A stretch of 64,000 bases of DNA from assembly GCA_007922195.1 (NCBI GenBank), contig ML682038.1, forward strand, positions 8,463,775 through 8,527,774, read 5' to 3'. This stretch comes from Podocnemis expansa (Eukaryota > Chordata > Testudines > Podocnemididae). A program made the translations under genes and the position numbers. Positions 49,805-60,799 of this stretch are shown piece after piece (within the stretch, counting starts at the first letter, position 1; each line of letters starts with the position of its first letter). The notes beneath the pieces were generated by a model. The model ran no database searches. It was not told where the DNA came from and saw only the letters and a list, made by a program, of their open reading frames with translations.

Positions 49805-50960
49805 AAAATGAAATGTGTGTGATCTTGTCTCTGCACAAATGAAAGGTATGAGGGAATAAACAGGAAGAACTGGAAGCACTAGAACATAAACTTAACGATG
49901 ACTTAATCAGCGTCAGGTGAGAGAAATCTCAAGACTGCAGTATTGGTTTAGAGTGTACTGCTCATTCAGAAAGGACAGGCATTACATGTCAAGAACATGT
50001 ATGTTCTGAAGTCCAGAACAAGATGTCGGTCAAGTGAAAAGTATTTAGATGAAGATAAATTGTGGGGGAAGAATAGACCCCCTACCATGACCTACTGTAT
50101 TCCACCAAATCAAGAGGGGGATGAGGCATTTCTAGAACAAATAACAGAAATAGCCAAAACTGAAGACCTTAACAACCCAGACATCTTTGTTGACAAAGTA
50201 ATATGAGAAAACACAAGTAATATATTGTGGACAACTTTTTTCTTTCAGAAAGTAGAAAAAAGTAAGCGGAGGAACAGTCATTTTAGACTTGATTTTGACT
50301 AACAGAAAGAATTGGTTTTGAATCTGAAAGCAGACACAATTTAGTGCCAGTGTCATGAAATAATAGATTTCATGATCCTAAGGAAGAAAGGAGCAGAATA
50401 AGGACAATGGACTTCAAACCTAACCCCCCAGTGGTAGATGAGGTCCTGTGGGAAGAAAAGTGAAGGGATAAAGGAGTTCAGAACAGCTGACAATTTCTTC
50501 AGGAGACAATAAAGCCATAACTGCCAACTGTTCCGATGAGAAGAACAGATAGGAATAATTAAGTAAGAGGCTGATACAGTTCTGTCAGGAGCTCTTTAAT
50601 GGCCTCAAAATCAAAGAGGAATCTTGCAAAATGTAGAAACATGGATAAATTGCTAAGGAGGAAGGCTTAAAAAAAAATCAATCATGTAGGGACAAGTCAG
50701 AAAGGACCAAAATGAGAAATGCTTAGCAAAGACCATTCGACAATAACATTCTTTAGCTATGCTAGGAGGAAGAAAAAGACAGAGGGGAGTGCAGGCTGCT
50801 GAGTGAGGGAGAATAACTGACAGCAGGAAGAGTGAGATGTTTAAAGCTTATTTGCTTTAGTATTCCTTAAAAAGGTTAAGATGACCAGATACTCAACACA
50901 CCACTAATATATATAACAAGCAGGAAATAACACAAGCCAAAATAGAAAAATAACAGGTTT
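49805..50960 (+). pseudogene. CR1 LINE ORF2, endonuclease and start of RT region, decayed
   Basis: CR1 ORF2 encodes an apurinic-type endonuclease followed by a reverse transcriptase. The translated piece TYCIPPNQEGDEAFLEQI (within 49997-50206) matches the YYRPPNQ-x-EEIDEAF region of the CR1 endonuclease. ATGAAATAATAGATTTCATGAT (about 50354) corresponds to the SDH-containing end of that domain. The downstream AAGTCAGAAAGGACCAAAATG and CTATGCTAGGAGGAAG stretch (50690-50775) fits the linker before the RT. Stops and indels are frequent. The element continues at 51815-52830 on the other side of a MITE. Confidence 0.7.
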
Positions 50961-51418
50961 AAGAATATTGAGGTCATTGTATTAGTCAGCATTGCCTAAT
51001 GAACTTTGTCATTTGTTTCAGATAGTTCCTTAAGTACCAATCTTGGAACCACTAGTGTAACAGGGAGGCTGGCTCTCTGAGTTACAGTTTGGTATTAAGC
51101 CAACCCTGGTAGCAGGATGAGCCTCAGCTGAATGGCATCAAGAAATATATGATAAAGGGCAGCAGGTAACTTCTCAAAAAAGAGACTGGCAAAGCTCGAG
51201 CTGGCTGGAAGCAGAAGCAGCTGCAGGGAGGGAAATTAGTTTTTGCACTGTGCCCAGTGCTGGGAAAGAGGGCTGGGAACCATCCCTGCCTCCTAACTAT
51301 CAGGAGCAACAGAGAAGCGGGGCTGGGACCTGGAGAGCCTCCATATGTGTCAAGAATGACCCTTGGCTGCAAAGTAATGCTTGGGTGGCAGCCAGCCTTG
51401 TTACCATAGGAAATTATC
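50961..51418. other. No gene recognised; unclassified segment between CR1 part and MITE
   Basis: GC-richer stretch with GCTGGGAAAGAGGGCTGGG and CTGGGACCTGGAGAGCC. It may be divergent CR1 or another insertion. The opposed frames at 51124-51438 are not recognised. Confidence 0.4.
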
Positions 51419-51421
51419 TTT

Positions 51422-51810
51422 GGCAATATCTACACTAGCAAATTAGTCTGGATTCAGGAGGCTTAATCTGGACTAATTTGCTCCCTGTCTATACTAAGCT
51501 TTGGTTAATTCAAACTAGTTAGCTCGGCTGGTTAGTTTGATCTTAACACTTAGTTCGAACTTTAGTTCGAACTAGCACAATGTAGTTGTGCTAGTTCGAA
51601 CTAAGCGGCTAGTTTGAACTAGCCACAATTTTCAGTTTGAACTAACTTTTAGTTTGAACTAGCAATGCTTTTTTCAGTTCAAACTGAAAAAATAAAAATG
51701 TGGCTAGTTCAAATTAAAAATTTAGTTTGAACTAAAAAGCTGAGGTTAATTCAAACTAACTCTGAACTGCTAAGCAAGTCTGAACTAAGCAAGTAGATGT
51801 AGACATAGCC
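51422..51810. mobile_element. Palindromic-word MITE, AGTTCGAACT type, inserted in CR1
   Basis: Termini are GGCAATATCTACACTAGC and GATGTAGACATAGCC. The interior is tiled by TAGTTCGAACTA variants. A perfect 19-bp-arm hairpin lies at 51562-51580 and 51586-51604 with a 5-base loop. CR1 reverse-transcriptase sequence lies directly downstream and CR1 endonuclease sequence lies upstream. Confidence 0.82.
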
Positions 51811-51814
51811 ACTG

Positions 51815-52830
51815 AAACCTCATGAAGGATGGATGGTGTCCCAGAGGGCTGCAGAAGGGCAAACATAATACCTATCTTTTTAAAAGGAAGTAATAAGGAT
51901 CTGGGATGTCATAGATGGTTCATCCTAATTTGGATACCTGGAAAAATGCTGGAACAAGTTACTAAACAATCATTTTGTAAGTATCTAGAGGATTATAGAG
52001 GATATAATCATGTCAAACCAACCTTCTTTGACAGGGTTATTAGCTTAATGGATGGGTGAAAGAAGTAGATGTGGTCATCTCTTTATTTTTGTAAGGTTTT
52101 TGGCACAGTCCCATGCTACATGGTCAAAAGCAAACTAAGGAAATGTGGTGTAGATTAAATTACTATAAAGTAGATGTGCAACTGGATGAAAGATTGTACT
52201 TGAAGTCATTTGATAGCTACCTGTTCTGTCAATCTTGGGCATGTATCTAGTGGGTGCCTCACACTGGTATGTCATGAGTCTGGTACTAGTCAATATCTTC
52301 ATGAATGACTTGGAAAATGGACTGGAGAGTGTGCATATAAAATTCCAGTTTACCATTAAGTTGGTAAAGGTTGCAAGCACTTTTTGGTGGACAGGATTAA
52401 AATTCAATTAAAATTCAATAAATTCTCCAATTTGTCAAGGTAGGTTTGAACTTTATCTTGCTGGTTTCAGACCAAGATCAGTGCATATTACTTGACTTGG
52501 GAAGGAAAGGTCAAATAGACAACAAAATGGGAAGTAAGTAATTAGGTGGTAGTTCTGTTGAAAAGGATCTAGAGGCTATAGTGGATCACAAATTTAATGA
52601 GATACAATATGATGCTACTGTATGAAGCCAATATCCTTTTTGGATGTATTAATAGGAATGTTGCATATAAGATATTGAGTGGTAATTGTCCAATTGTACT
52701 TGGCACTGGTCAGGCCTCAGATGAAGTACTCTGTCCAGTTCTGGGGGCCACACTTCAGGGAAGATGTGAATAAAATAGTGTCAAGAGGAGAGCAACTAAA
52801 ATGATAAACTTACAAAATCCAACCTTGAGT
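51815..52830 (+). pseudogene. CR1 LINE ORF2, reverse transcriptase region, decayed
   Basis: Translation gives VPEGCRRANIIPIFLKGSNK (about 51838-51897), which matches the CR1 W-R-x-ANV-x-PIFKKG motif. LIWIPGKMLEQV follows, corresponding to S-V-x-GK-x-MEQ. GACTTGGAAAATGGACTGG (about 52307) is the FINDLE-x-G end of the palm region. GTCCAGTTCTGGGGGCC (52734-52750) is the Q-FWG-P motif near the C-terminal part. Frames shift repeatedly and stops are present. Confidence 0.85.
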
Positions 52831-52875
52831 CTTGAAAAAAAAAAGCGGAGGTGAGGCATACTTAGGGCTCAGTGT

Positions 52876-52950
52876 TATAGGAACATTGAAATTTAGAGCT
52901 GAAAGGAATGTGGAGAGGTCATCAAGTCCCACCTGAAAGAGGCAAGACCC
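52876..52950 (-). mobile_element. CR1 LINE 3' tail, minus strand
   Basis: TTTAGAGCTGAAAGGAATG then GAGAGGTCATCAAGTCCC is the reverse complement of the CR1 3' end. It lies opposite in orientation to the large CR1 fragment next to it, so it is a separate insertion. Confidence 0.65.
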
Positions 52951-54185
52951 AGAATAATTAAAAAGATGCATGTGCAGCAGCAGGAAATACTGCACTTCTT
53001 TTAGTTTCATCACTGCTGAATGTGGAAAAGGCAGGAGTCGTATTTCCATGGAAGATCTTTTCTCCTGGATTAGAAAGGGTAGTAATGAATTTATCCGCAG
53101 TCCTCCATATCCTGCCAGAAGACTGCAGAAGGCAGGGGGAGCCAACTGGTTGTTCTGGAAAACGCTGGCACCAACAGAGGTTATACACCACCTCTGTGCT
53201 CCAGAATAGAGGATACGGTAAAACAAAAGGTGGCAGGATTGTTCTGCTGTGAGGAAAATAATTGGAAAACTTTGATGGTTTGCTCTCCAGGCTCGCATAG
53301 CATTTTTAAGTTCATGCAAAGCTGAAACATCAGGAAAACTTGGAGAGCCATAGCTCTAATCAGCTTCTTCAGGTTCACAGAAAGCTATGTTTCAAGTTAA
53401 ATTAAACTCAGTTTCTTTCTTATTGGCACTGAAGAACATTTGTGCATATTTAAAATGTCAGGTCTATGAAATTGCATTTGTTTTTAGGATTTATGAATTA
53501 ACTTCATCATCCTGTTGCAAAGCTCTTGAGAATATGTGTCTGTATTGAGGACAAAGTGGTGCACAATGGCACCCCTTCAACATGGAAAGAGACTATCTTG
53601 CTGGTTTCAGAGGTTAGCTTAATGTAAATCAAAGTGATATTTGTTGGACCAAAATTATATCCTTTTAATAAAGATGTTACTGGGACTGTTCCGCTGATTT
53701 GGGCTATGTGGCTGAACTCAAATACCTAGTGGTATTGTTATGTCGGTTACTGAATATCAAGATTAATATTAAGCATTAATTGTAAATTAAGCCAGTCTGG
53801 AAACTATGAAAGTATAAGCAATGTCTCTCCCAGTTCATAAAATGGTATATATTCTGGTTTTCCTCCCCACCCTGGCATTTTATTGCAGTGATGTCATCTA
53901 TGTTGTTGCCTCCCAGTCTGTGCTTACTAAGCTCATGCAGTTGATCATTGTTTCTATTGTGGTAAATCATCATGACTTCTGGAAACATAATGAAAAACAT
54001 ATAGTAGTATCTTGGGTTTTTTACCTGCTGTAGGTATAAGGTATTTCTTCTTCTGGCACAGATGGAAGTCTCTATTTACAATGATCTGTCTGAGTCAGTT
54101 TGAAGGTATTGAAAGTTATGATTTTCTTCTGGCCTTGTCACTAGCCACATTGCCTGGTTTAAGTGGATGAATCACTACTGTTAAG
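52951..54185. other. No gene recognised
   Basis: Overlapping frames on both strands (52810-53319 minus, 169 codons; 52970-53252 plus) cross the CR1 tail boundary, so neither is a natural gene. No family motif is visible. Confidence 0.5.
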
Positions 54186-54189
54186 ATTA

Positions 54190-54610
54190 TCCTCCTGTCT
54201 TGTCACTCTGACCATCCCGTTCTTTCACCTCCCAGTATATTGTTTCCTTCTGTTGACCCCTGCTCCTCCATTGCATCATATATAATCTCCTTGCTTTTAA
54301 GGCCATTCACCACTTTGCCCCTCCTGGTTAGATTTACTAACCTACCAAGTGGCTGATCTTGGACCACCTCAAGAGCCAACTTTTCTGTATTAAGTATCTT
54401 TGGGCTTTCTTTCATGCCAGTCCCAACACATGGGGAAAGACTTTGCCATACTTCAGAAAGCCCACATCTTGTTTTCTTAAGTTCCTCCTTGAATCTTGCA
54501 TCTCTGCCTTGATGCTTACAAATTGCTACAATCCATCATTAGCTAGGCAAGTGGGAAGCTGAACTTTCTACTTGTTGAACTCTACTGGGAGACATCCTCA
54601 CTTGTCAATT
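54190..54610 (+). repeat. Possible old LINE (L2-like) C-terminal/3' fragment
   Basis: TCTCCTTGCTTTTAAGGCC, ATTCACCACTTTGCCCCTCC, TTCCTCCTTGAATCTTGC and CTGCCTTGATGCTTACAAAT resemble the CTCCTTCAAG-x-TGCTTACAAA pattern of an old LINE tail seen in reptiles. Order and spacing fit, but divergence is high and the family is uncertain. Confidence 0.35.
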
Positions 54611-56245
54611 GTTGTTGCTCCATTGAAAGCTATGAGTAAAGCTGTTTGTATCAGATGAGAATCTGCCCTATGCCTTTGCATGCAGTCACCATCCTAACCA
54701 CCCCCTACTTAACTCTTTTATTCTGTCTGATTCCTAAATTTTAAATTGTCATCTTTATTTGGCAGTACAGTATACACCATAATACAGCCCTCCTTTGTTC
54801 AAGGATCCCAAATGCAGCTGTAGTAGAAATTAGATTTGCATGGTTCAGAATCCTGTGTTTGTAATGTACTGTGTGACATAGCTCTTTACAGCTGTTTTGT
54901 CCTAAGCTTTTGCAGTTTTATAGGTGTGCTGGCTAATGGATGATCTTTATTCCTGAAATAGCACAATACAAATTATAACTAACCATTTCTACAGTGTCTA
55001 ACAGGCAATATATAAACAAATACTGTAGCTTTTGTGTTCACATGTATCATTTGCATGAAGAGTTCCACTCTGACAAGCATATATACAGATATTTGAAAAT
55101 TTATCCCAGATGGATTTAGTCCTCTAGTGATGTATGCACTAGGAGACATGATTTGTCTAAGTGCAGATAGAAATTACTTTTAATGAGATGAAAATATACC
55201 CCTGGGCTAGTAGCTGAACATTTATTTGTAACCTGCTCTTTGGTAGTGGAAACACTGAATGAAAATATTCCTTCATTCCCAGCTGGAGTAAGGGAGAACA
55301 ATATTAACTTTAATGTGAAAAATATAAATGTACTTCAGGGCTCACTTTGCCAGGTTTTTCTTGGATTATTTCCATGCCAATCACCTATTGTAATGGTTAT
55401 CCAAGTGTTGCTTGTATGTTTCATACTTGCCTTGAATTAAGGTTCTCAATGTTACTATAAATGGGTGACATCTAAAGATAATCCTCTAAAAGTAAGGATG
55501 CTGATGTAAAATTTATGCAAAGCATATTAAAGATTTATTGAACTTGAACATGTAACTTTGATCTTGGATCTTCCGAGGATGAAAAGTAGGAGGTCTAAGG
55601 GCATGATGCTTTATCCACATTTAGTATGACATACATATATTTCTTTACTTCTGCAGTGTATCTGGCACACAAGCCTCAGGGTTCTAAGAAATGTGGCTAC
55701 AAATAAGCCATTAAAAACAGAAGCTATAATAGCACAACTAGTGACAGCAAGCTGCTATAGAGTTGAATGCAAAATTTCTCCTTCATGCATTCTCATCGCA
55801 ACAACCTGCCTCCTACTCAAAGAGAGAAAACACTCCTCTGTGCAAGTTTGCTTTTGTATGCCATAAATTTGAAAAGTAAACAAATGCTGAGTTTCACCTC
55901 AAAGGATTCAGCAGTTGCATCTTGTGTATTGAGAAACACAGGGCTTCAGCATAGGAAATCCTGACATGCATGTTTTCAAAACAGTCATGCATTGGCTAGT
56001 TGTTCCAACACTGCCAAGATAGCTCACAGAGTAGGCTTTTATGTTTGACTTCAGGGTTCTGTGTTTTTATTTTCTGGATAACAGGCAATCAATGCACTGC
56101 AGTTCCAACTAGGTTGTGAAGGAAATCCTTCAAAAATCAAAAGGCCCTGTGGAATTCTTTAATGGATACAAACTTCATTGGTTTTCCAAGCTAGCACCTC
56201 ACTGACACTTTTGAGTAATGCAGCTTCTAAGTCATGAAGATAAGA
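54611..56245. other. No gene or recognised repeat
   Basis: AT-rich; no supported feature. Frames of 60-70 codons are unrecognised. Confidence 0.55.
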
Positions 56246-56259
56246 CAACATCTGGATGA

Positions 56260-56646
56260 GTTTGAAAGAGGTATCTGTGTCAGTCTAGTTCTGCAAAACA
56301 AACGAGGAATCCTGTGGCACTTTTTAAAGATTAACAAATTTATCATATAAGCTTTCATGGGAGAAAAATCCCACTTCATCAGATGCTCATCTTCCTCTAT
56401 ATGCTATTCCCTATGGTTTGAATCTAAACTGTTGCATTGATTTGCTATAACAGTCAAACCTGATCCTATGACTTGCACTTCCCTGCATGTATTTTCCTCC
56501 TATTCTGCAAGTTTCCCCACCTTCAAAGTGTCTGACGAAGTAAGATTTTTCTCCCATGAAAGCTCATGCAATAAATAAATTTTTAGTCTTTAAAATTAGC
56601 ATAGGACTCCTTTGTTTGTGAGTGGGGTTTTTTTTTTTTTTTGGCT
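56260..56646 (-). mobile_element. Twin-tail Penelope-derived short element, copy E, reversed and with long centre
   Basis: Flanks CAACATCTGGATGA (56246-56259) and CAACATTTGGATGA (56647-56660) differ at one of 14 positions. Here the full-length arm is on the minus strand at the left: GTCTAGTTCTGCAAAACAAA, then GGAATCCTGTGGCAC, then TCCCACTTCATCAGATGC. The right arm is shorter and ends with GGACTCCTTTGTTTG and a T run (56630-56642). About 130 bases separate the arms and include CTATTCTGCAAGTTTCCCC. The hammerhead-like core on the minus strand (56351-56382) reads CTGATGA ... CCCATGAAAGC. Confidence 0.85.
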
Positions 56647-56660
56647 CAACATTTGGATGA

Positions 56661-57750
56661 AATTCTGGTGGTACAAAGTCATTTGACTTTTTAGAGGCTG
56701 ACTTCACTTGAATTACAAAACTCAGGGCTAATTCTCTTATCTTGGTTTCACACCAGTGTAATTCCATTGAATTCAACAGTGATAGTTAATAGCTGTATAT
56801 GCAGTCTGTCTATGGCTGTCTTTATCTATGTGCAACTGAGTGGTCAGTAGCTTGGCTCTACCCATCACCTCTAGGTTAGCTTCCTCTGACACTGAGAGGA
56901 AGCTATGGTATCATGCAAAAACAAAGTTACAGCAAATCATAAAGTACAGATCAACTCTAACCCTGTCCCCGTTCTCCAGGTTTGAGCCTGGACTCTAGTC
57001 TAAACTCAGATATCTATATGGCTATATTTAGCTTGGAGTCTCTGTCTGTTGTGTGGGTTCTGAGACTTACTATTGTGGGTCTTCTTTTGTTGCATAAATG
57101 TACCCATAGTGACCCTAGAAAGAGCAGAACAAATCAAGAACACGTACATCCCAAACCAAATCTAGGGCGGAGCTCAGGTTTGATTCTCTCTGCACGCTTT
57201 GTTCCCTTTCATGACTTTGGGGCTCATACTGTTAGACAAACACTTTCCCACTCAGTATCTTTCCAGTATGACAGAATTGTTTTAGGTAAACTAATAAATG
57301 ATGATTTCCAAATATTAAACCAGGATGCAGAAACAAAAGAAATATATGAAGAACATTGTCAAAAAATGCAAATATGTTAACTTGCATCATGTGGATTTCT
57401 TGTGGAGTAGTAAAAAAGGAATAGCCTGCATATCTGTATGGTTTATTCTTCTTGGTTTGTCTTTGTTTGAATACCACATGTTACTGGAGGGCAAAAAGTG
57501 AGTTATTCAGAAACTACTTATTAGCTTGTTAACATGAGCTACCTTTGCTTCTGGGCCAAGTTTTATAGAAACAAAATACACCTCACAAGTTCATTTGTTC
57601 CACCCTTTTTTTTTTTTTACATGACGTGTTCAAACGCTACTAGATTTTTAAATACTTTTTTTAGAATATGTTTCTCTAACAAATTCACAATTGCTGATAT
57701 GTTTTCCTTTTACTTAAATAATGTTGAACTATCTGTATTAATTACTTTAG
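56661..57750. other. No gene recognised
   Basis: The 132-codon plus frame at 56982-57380 has no recognised motif; its first part is hydrophobic (VWVLRLTIVGLLLLH). No homology can be claimed. Confidence 0.45.
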
Positions 57751-59805
57751 TGCCCTCCTGGCCAGGAGAGTCTGATCTGCAAGCAGCTCTGGCCAAGAAA
57801 AAGTACAGGCAGGGGTGCAGCAGTGTAAAACCCTTCCACCCCAGAGGCACCTGTTCCAAATTACCCCAGAGTAGCCCACTCCACAAACACACCCCTCCCC
57901 AGCTGGAAGAAGACAAAGAATATAAGGAAAGGGAAATATTTATTTACAGAGACCTCAACAGAAAAATGGGGGTGGGGGAAGCATACAGTCAACACAAGGC
58001 CCTGCAGGTCCAGTTGTACCAGAGTCTGAAAGGGAAGACACCAAGCAATGGGCCTACATGGAAGAGTTCAGGAATGCTGGGCAATGTTCCAGTCTGGTGG
58101 TGCATCTTGGGCATTCCTAGTCATCTTTGGCACCAGTAAACTTTCCCCAGCAAATGCCTCCAATGCCCTCTTCTGCTGCCCTCTGCAGGGGTTCAAGTAG
58201 GGCAGAATGCCCTGGAACACAGTTCTGGGGTGGACAAAATTGAGGGGCCAGCATTTTGGGTCCCGAAAAATGAAAAAATCCAGCAGAACATGTGTTCCTC
58301 CAGGGAGCCGTACCCAGCAGGGTAAAGCAGTGCTGCCTTGGGCTGGAGGCTGGGTTCTGCATTCCTTTCCCACACCCCCAGCAGCAGGGAGGGCCAGCCC
58401 AGAGGCTGGGCTCTGCTGTCCTGCCCTGTGCCTGGGCTGTCTCCAGAAGCAGGGCTGGCTCATGGCACAGCCTCTGGAGTGGCCAGGGCTGCTGCAAGTG
58501 AGCTGATCATCCAGATTCTGGAATAATTCATCTCATCCTGCATGCCAAGGTGCAGCCATGATGTGGCAGGGGCATGGGGCAATAGCAATAGCACATGAGG
58601 GCTGGCATGGTGTGAAGTCAGGAGCTGCCTCTGCCTAGCACTGTGCTGTGCAGGGGTAACATGCTGAGCACCTGGGGACAATGACATGTGTCTCTCCTGA
58701 AGGGCAGAGTCATGGTTTGGAGAGCAGCCCAGATGTGGGGTTGAAGCTGAATCAGACCCACAGAGGTGAGTTACGGCCCCTCTTTTCTTTTTCTTTTCTT
58801 TTTCCCCAGACTGTGAGAGCCCTCTCCAGACCTGCTTCACCTTATGTCTCAGAGACAGGCCCTCCAGCTCGGTGATCTCTGCTCCTAGTGTGTTGGGCCC
58901 ATTTGTAAGTACAATAGATGCTGGAGGTGTAAACTCCACTCCCGCAGCATCAGTGAACCCACCTGTCATTGAACTAATGCTGGCTCATGGTCTCGGCTGC
59001 TGTCTCCACAGTTCCACCAGGAGGGGGCCCAGCCTGGATTCCACCCCCATGGATAGAGCTTGAGTGCAGCACTCAGCCACCGCTTCCACCACCAGATCAC
59101 TATCATCTGATCCATCTGCTCCCCAGTAAAACTACAGCAAGGTTAGAGTCAGGCTCCTATGGGCTTCCATTCCCAACCAGGGATTGATGGGGCATGGATT
59201 TAATTAGCTCTGCAACAAGCAGTTGGAATAGGGCTGGGCTGGGAGTGGGCAGTGACAGTCAGTTGGCAGCATCTCCACACCCCCCACTTCCCTCTGTAAT
59301 GCATGTCATGCCAATGATCCATCCCCTCCAACAAGTTGTGCTGTGGAGTCAAAAGTAGTTGGGGCCAGAGTCAACATCCTCCTGGGAAGCAGGAAATAGA
59401 GGGCATGCAAGATGCAGAGCTGGGGCCTGATGAGAGGGGGAAGAGGGTTTTTTTGGATGGGGGAGATGAGCTGTGGTTTCTGTACATGTCAGATGTAGGG
59501 TTAGGAAAGGGAACTCTGCTGGGTGCGCATCAGCTTTGCAGCCCACATTGTGCCAGGGTCTGACATTTATGCTGAAGTGCCAGTGAGGCCTGAGTTCACC
59601 CACATCACTGTGATATGCTGTTCAATCACTCTTCCTGTGCCATCTCGCCTGGGACCAGTAGCATCAACAGGTCTCCTGCTGTTACCGATGACAGGGATCC
59701 AGCCCCATCTTTCCCTATTTCCAGGGCCTCATGCTGCCCTGGGGCTTTTCAGTGATTTTGGGGGGCAGCCTGGGGTGTGTGTGTAAAGCACGGACAAAGC
59801 ACTGC
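57751..59805. other. Unclassified GC-rich block, possibly an old retroelement or LTR
   Basis: Base composition changes sharply near 57751, from AT-rich to GC-rich, and stays so for about 2 kb until the CR1 fragment at 59813. The largest frame in the window (57534-58139, 201 codons) straddles this step, which argues against it being a gene. Frames on both strands at 58068-58506 and 58460-58969 are proline-, serine- and glutamine-rich without known motifs. The ATATTTATTTACAGAGACC stretch near 57935 could be LTR-like. Family unknown. Confidence 0.4.
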
Positions 59806-59812
59806 CACACTC

Positions 59813-60262
59813 ATGGGCTTTGTCTAACCCATTCTTAAAAACTTGCATGATGGAGATTCCACAGTCTGCCTAGGCAACTTACTCAAGCGGTTAATCAGCC
59901 TGACAGTTAGGAATTTTTTCCTAATGTCCAACCTAAACCTCCCTTGCTGTAATTTAAGCCCATTGCATCTCATCCTATCATCAATAGTTAAGGAGAATAA
60001 TTTTTCTCCTAACAACTTTTTAGGTACTAGACAACTGTTATGTCCCCTCTGCCTCCTCTTTTCTAAACTAAACAAACTCAGCTCTTTCAATCTTCCCTCA
60101 CAAGTCAAGTGTTCCAAACCTTTAATTATTCTTGTTGCTCGTCTCTGGACTTTCTGCAGTTTGCCCACATCTGTCCTGAAATGAAATGCCCAGAACTGGA
60201 CACACTACTCCAGTTGAGGCCTAATCAGTGCAGAGTAGCATGGGAGAATTACTTCTAATCTC
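59813..60262 (-). pseudogene. CR1 LINE ORF2, C-terminal part, minus strand
   Basis: The minus-strand frame 59824-60168 gives KVQRRATRIIKGLEHLTCEG, RLKELSLFSLEKRRQRG and GRFRLDIRKKFLTVRLINRL. These are the hallmark C-terminal motifs of CR1 ORF2 (VQRRATK, LGLFSLEKRRLRGD, RLDIRKKFFT). An internal segment after RGHNSCLV is altered relative to the usual DLI-x-AFQYLKG, indicating a local frameshift. The 3' tail reads TTTTTAAGAATGGGTTAG on the minus strand. Severely 5'-truncated. Confidence 0.92.
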
Positions 60263-60296
60263 TGAGAGCAACTTATGTTTTGGAGGTTAAGACAAG

Positions 60297-60385
60297 ATGA
60301 TCATAGATTCATAGAACTGGAAGGGACCATGAGAGGTCACTGAGTCCAGTCCTCTGCATTCATGCCAGGACCAAGTACCATCCAG
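60297..60385 (-). mobile_element. CR1 LINE 3' tail, minus strand
   Basis: ATCATAGATTCATAGAACTG, GAAGGGACCATGAGAGGTC and ACTGAGTCCAGTCCTCTGC are the reverse complement of a CR1 3' end. It is a separate insertion next to the CR1 at 59813. Confidence 0.88.
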
Positions 60386-60790
60386 CGGGGCAGAGGGGGC
60401 AGCATGTGAGACATGGATGAGGGTGGGGGGCAGAAAAGGCAGTATGTGAGGCCAGGATCAGGGTTGAAGGGGGCAGAGGCAGAGTGGGAGACCGGGATCG
60501 AGGTCAGAGGGGGTGGCAGGAGCAGTGTGTGAGGCCAGGATTTTTATGGAGTGATAACCGATATATATGGTACTGAGAAGTGGTTGCAAATGCCTATCTG
60601 GGCTAGGGCCTGCACATGCATGAAGGGGGTCTGGACAATACAGGAAGGGGGCCCAGTGGTTAGGAGGGTTTCAGGGCCCACCAAATTATTCTTTAACCAC
60701 TGGCTCTGTGCAAACCCTGTGAAATACAACATGCCCGCTTAGCTAGCCGTAGCCTACTTGCTTATTCCCAGTCCAAAGTCACAAGCCCCA
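60386..60790. other. No gene; purine-rich imperfect repeats
   Basis: Between about 60390 and 60545 there are three or four imperfect repeats of GGGGGCAG-x-GTGTGAGGCCAGGATC type, about 50 bases apart. No coding signal. Confidence 0.5.
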
Positions 60791-60799
60791 GTACTCATG

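Noticed and set aside
52810..53319. 169-codon minus-strand frame as a coding exon
   Set aside because: It runs into the minus-strand CR1 tail at 52876-52950 and the plus-strand CR1 end, so it is a chance frame across repeat boundaries.
57534..58139. Longest open frame in the window (201 codons) as a gene
   Set aside because: It straddles a sharp composition change, contains no recognised motif and has competing frames on the other strand. No splice or promoter evidence was seen.
58068..58969. Proline- and glutamine-rich frames as a regulatory protein
   Set aside because: Similar frames exist on both strands and in several phases; this reflects composition, not coding selection.
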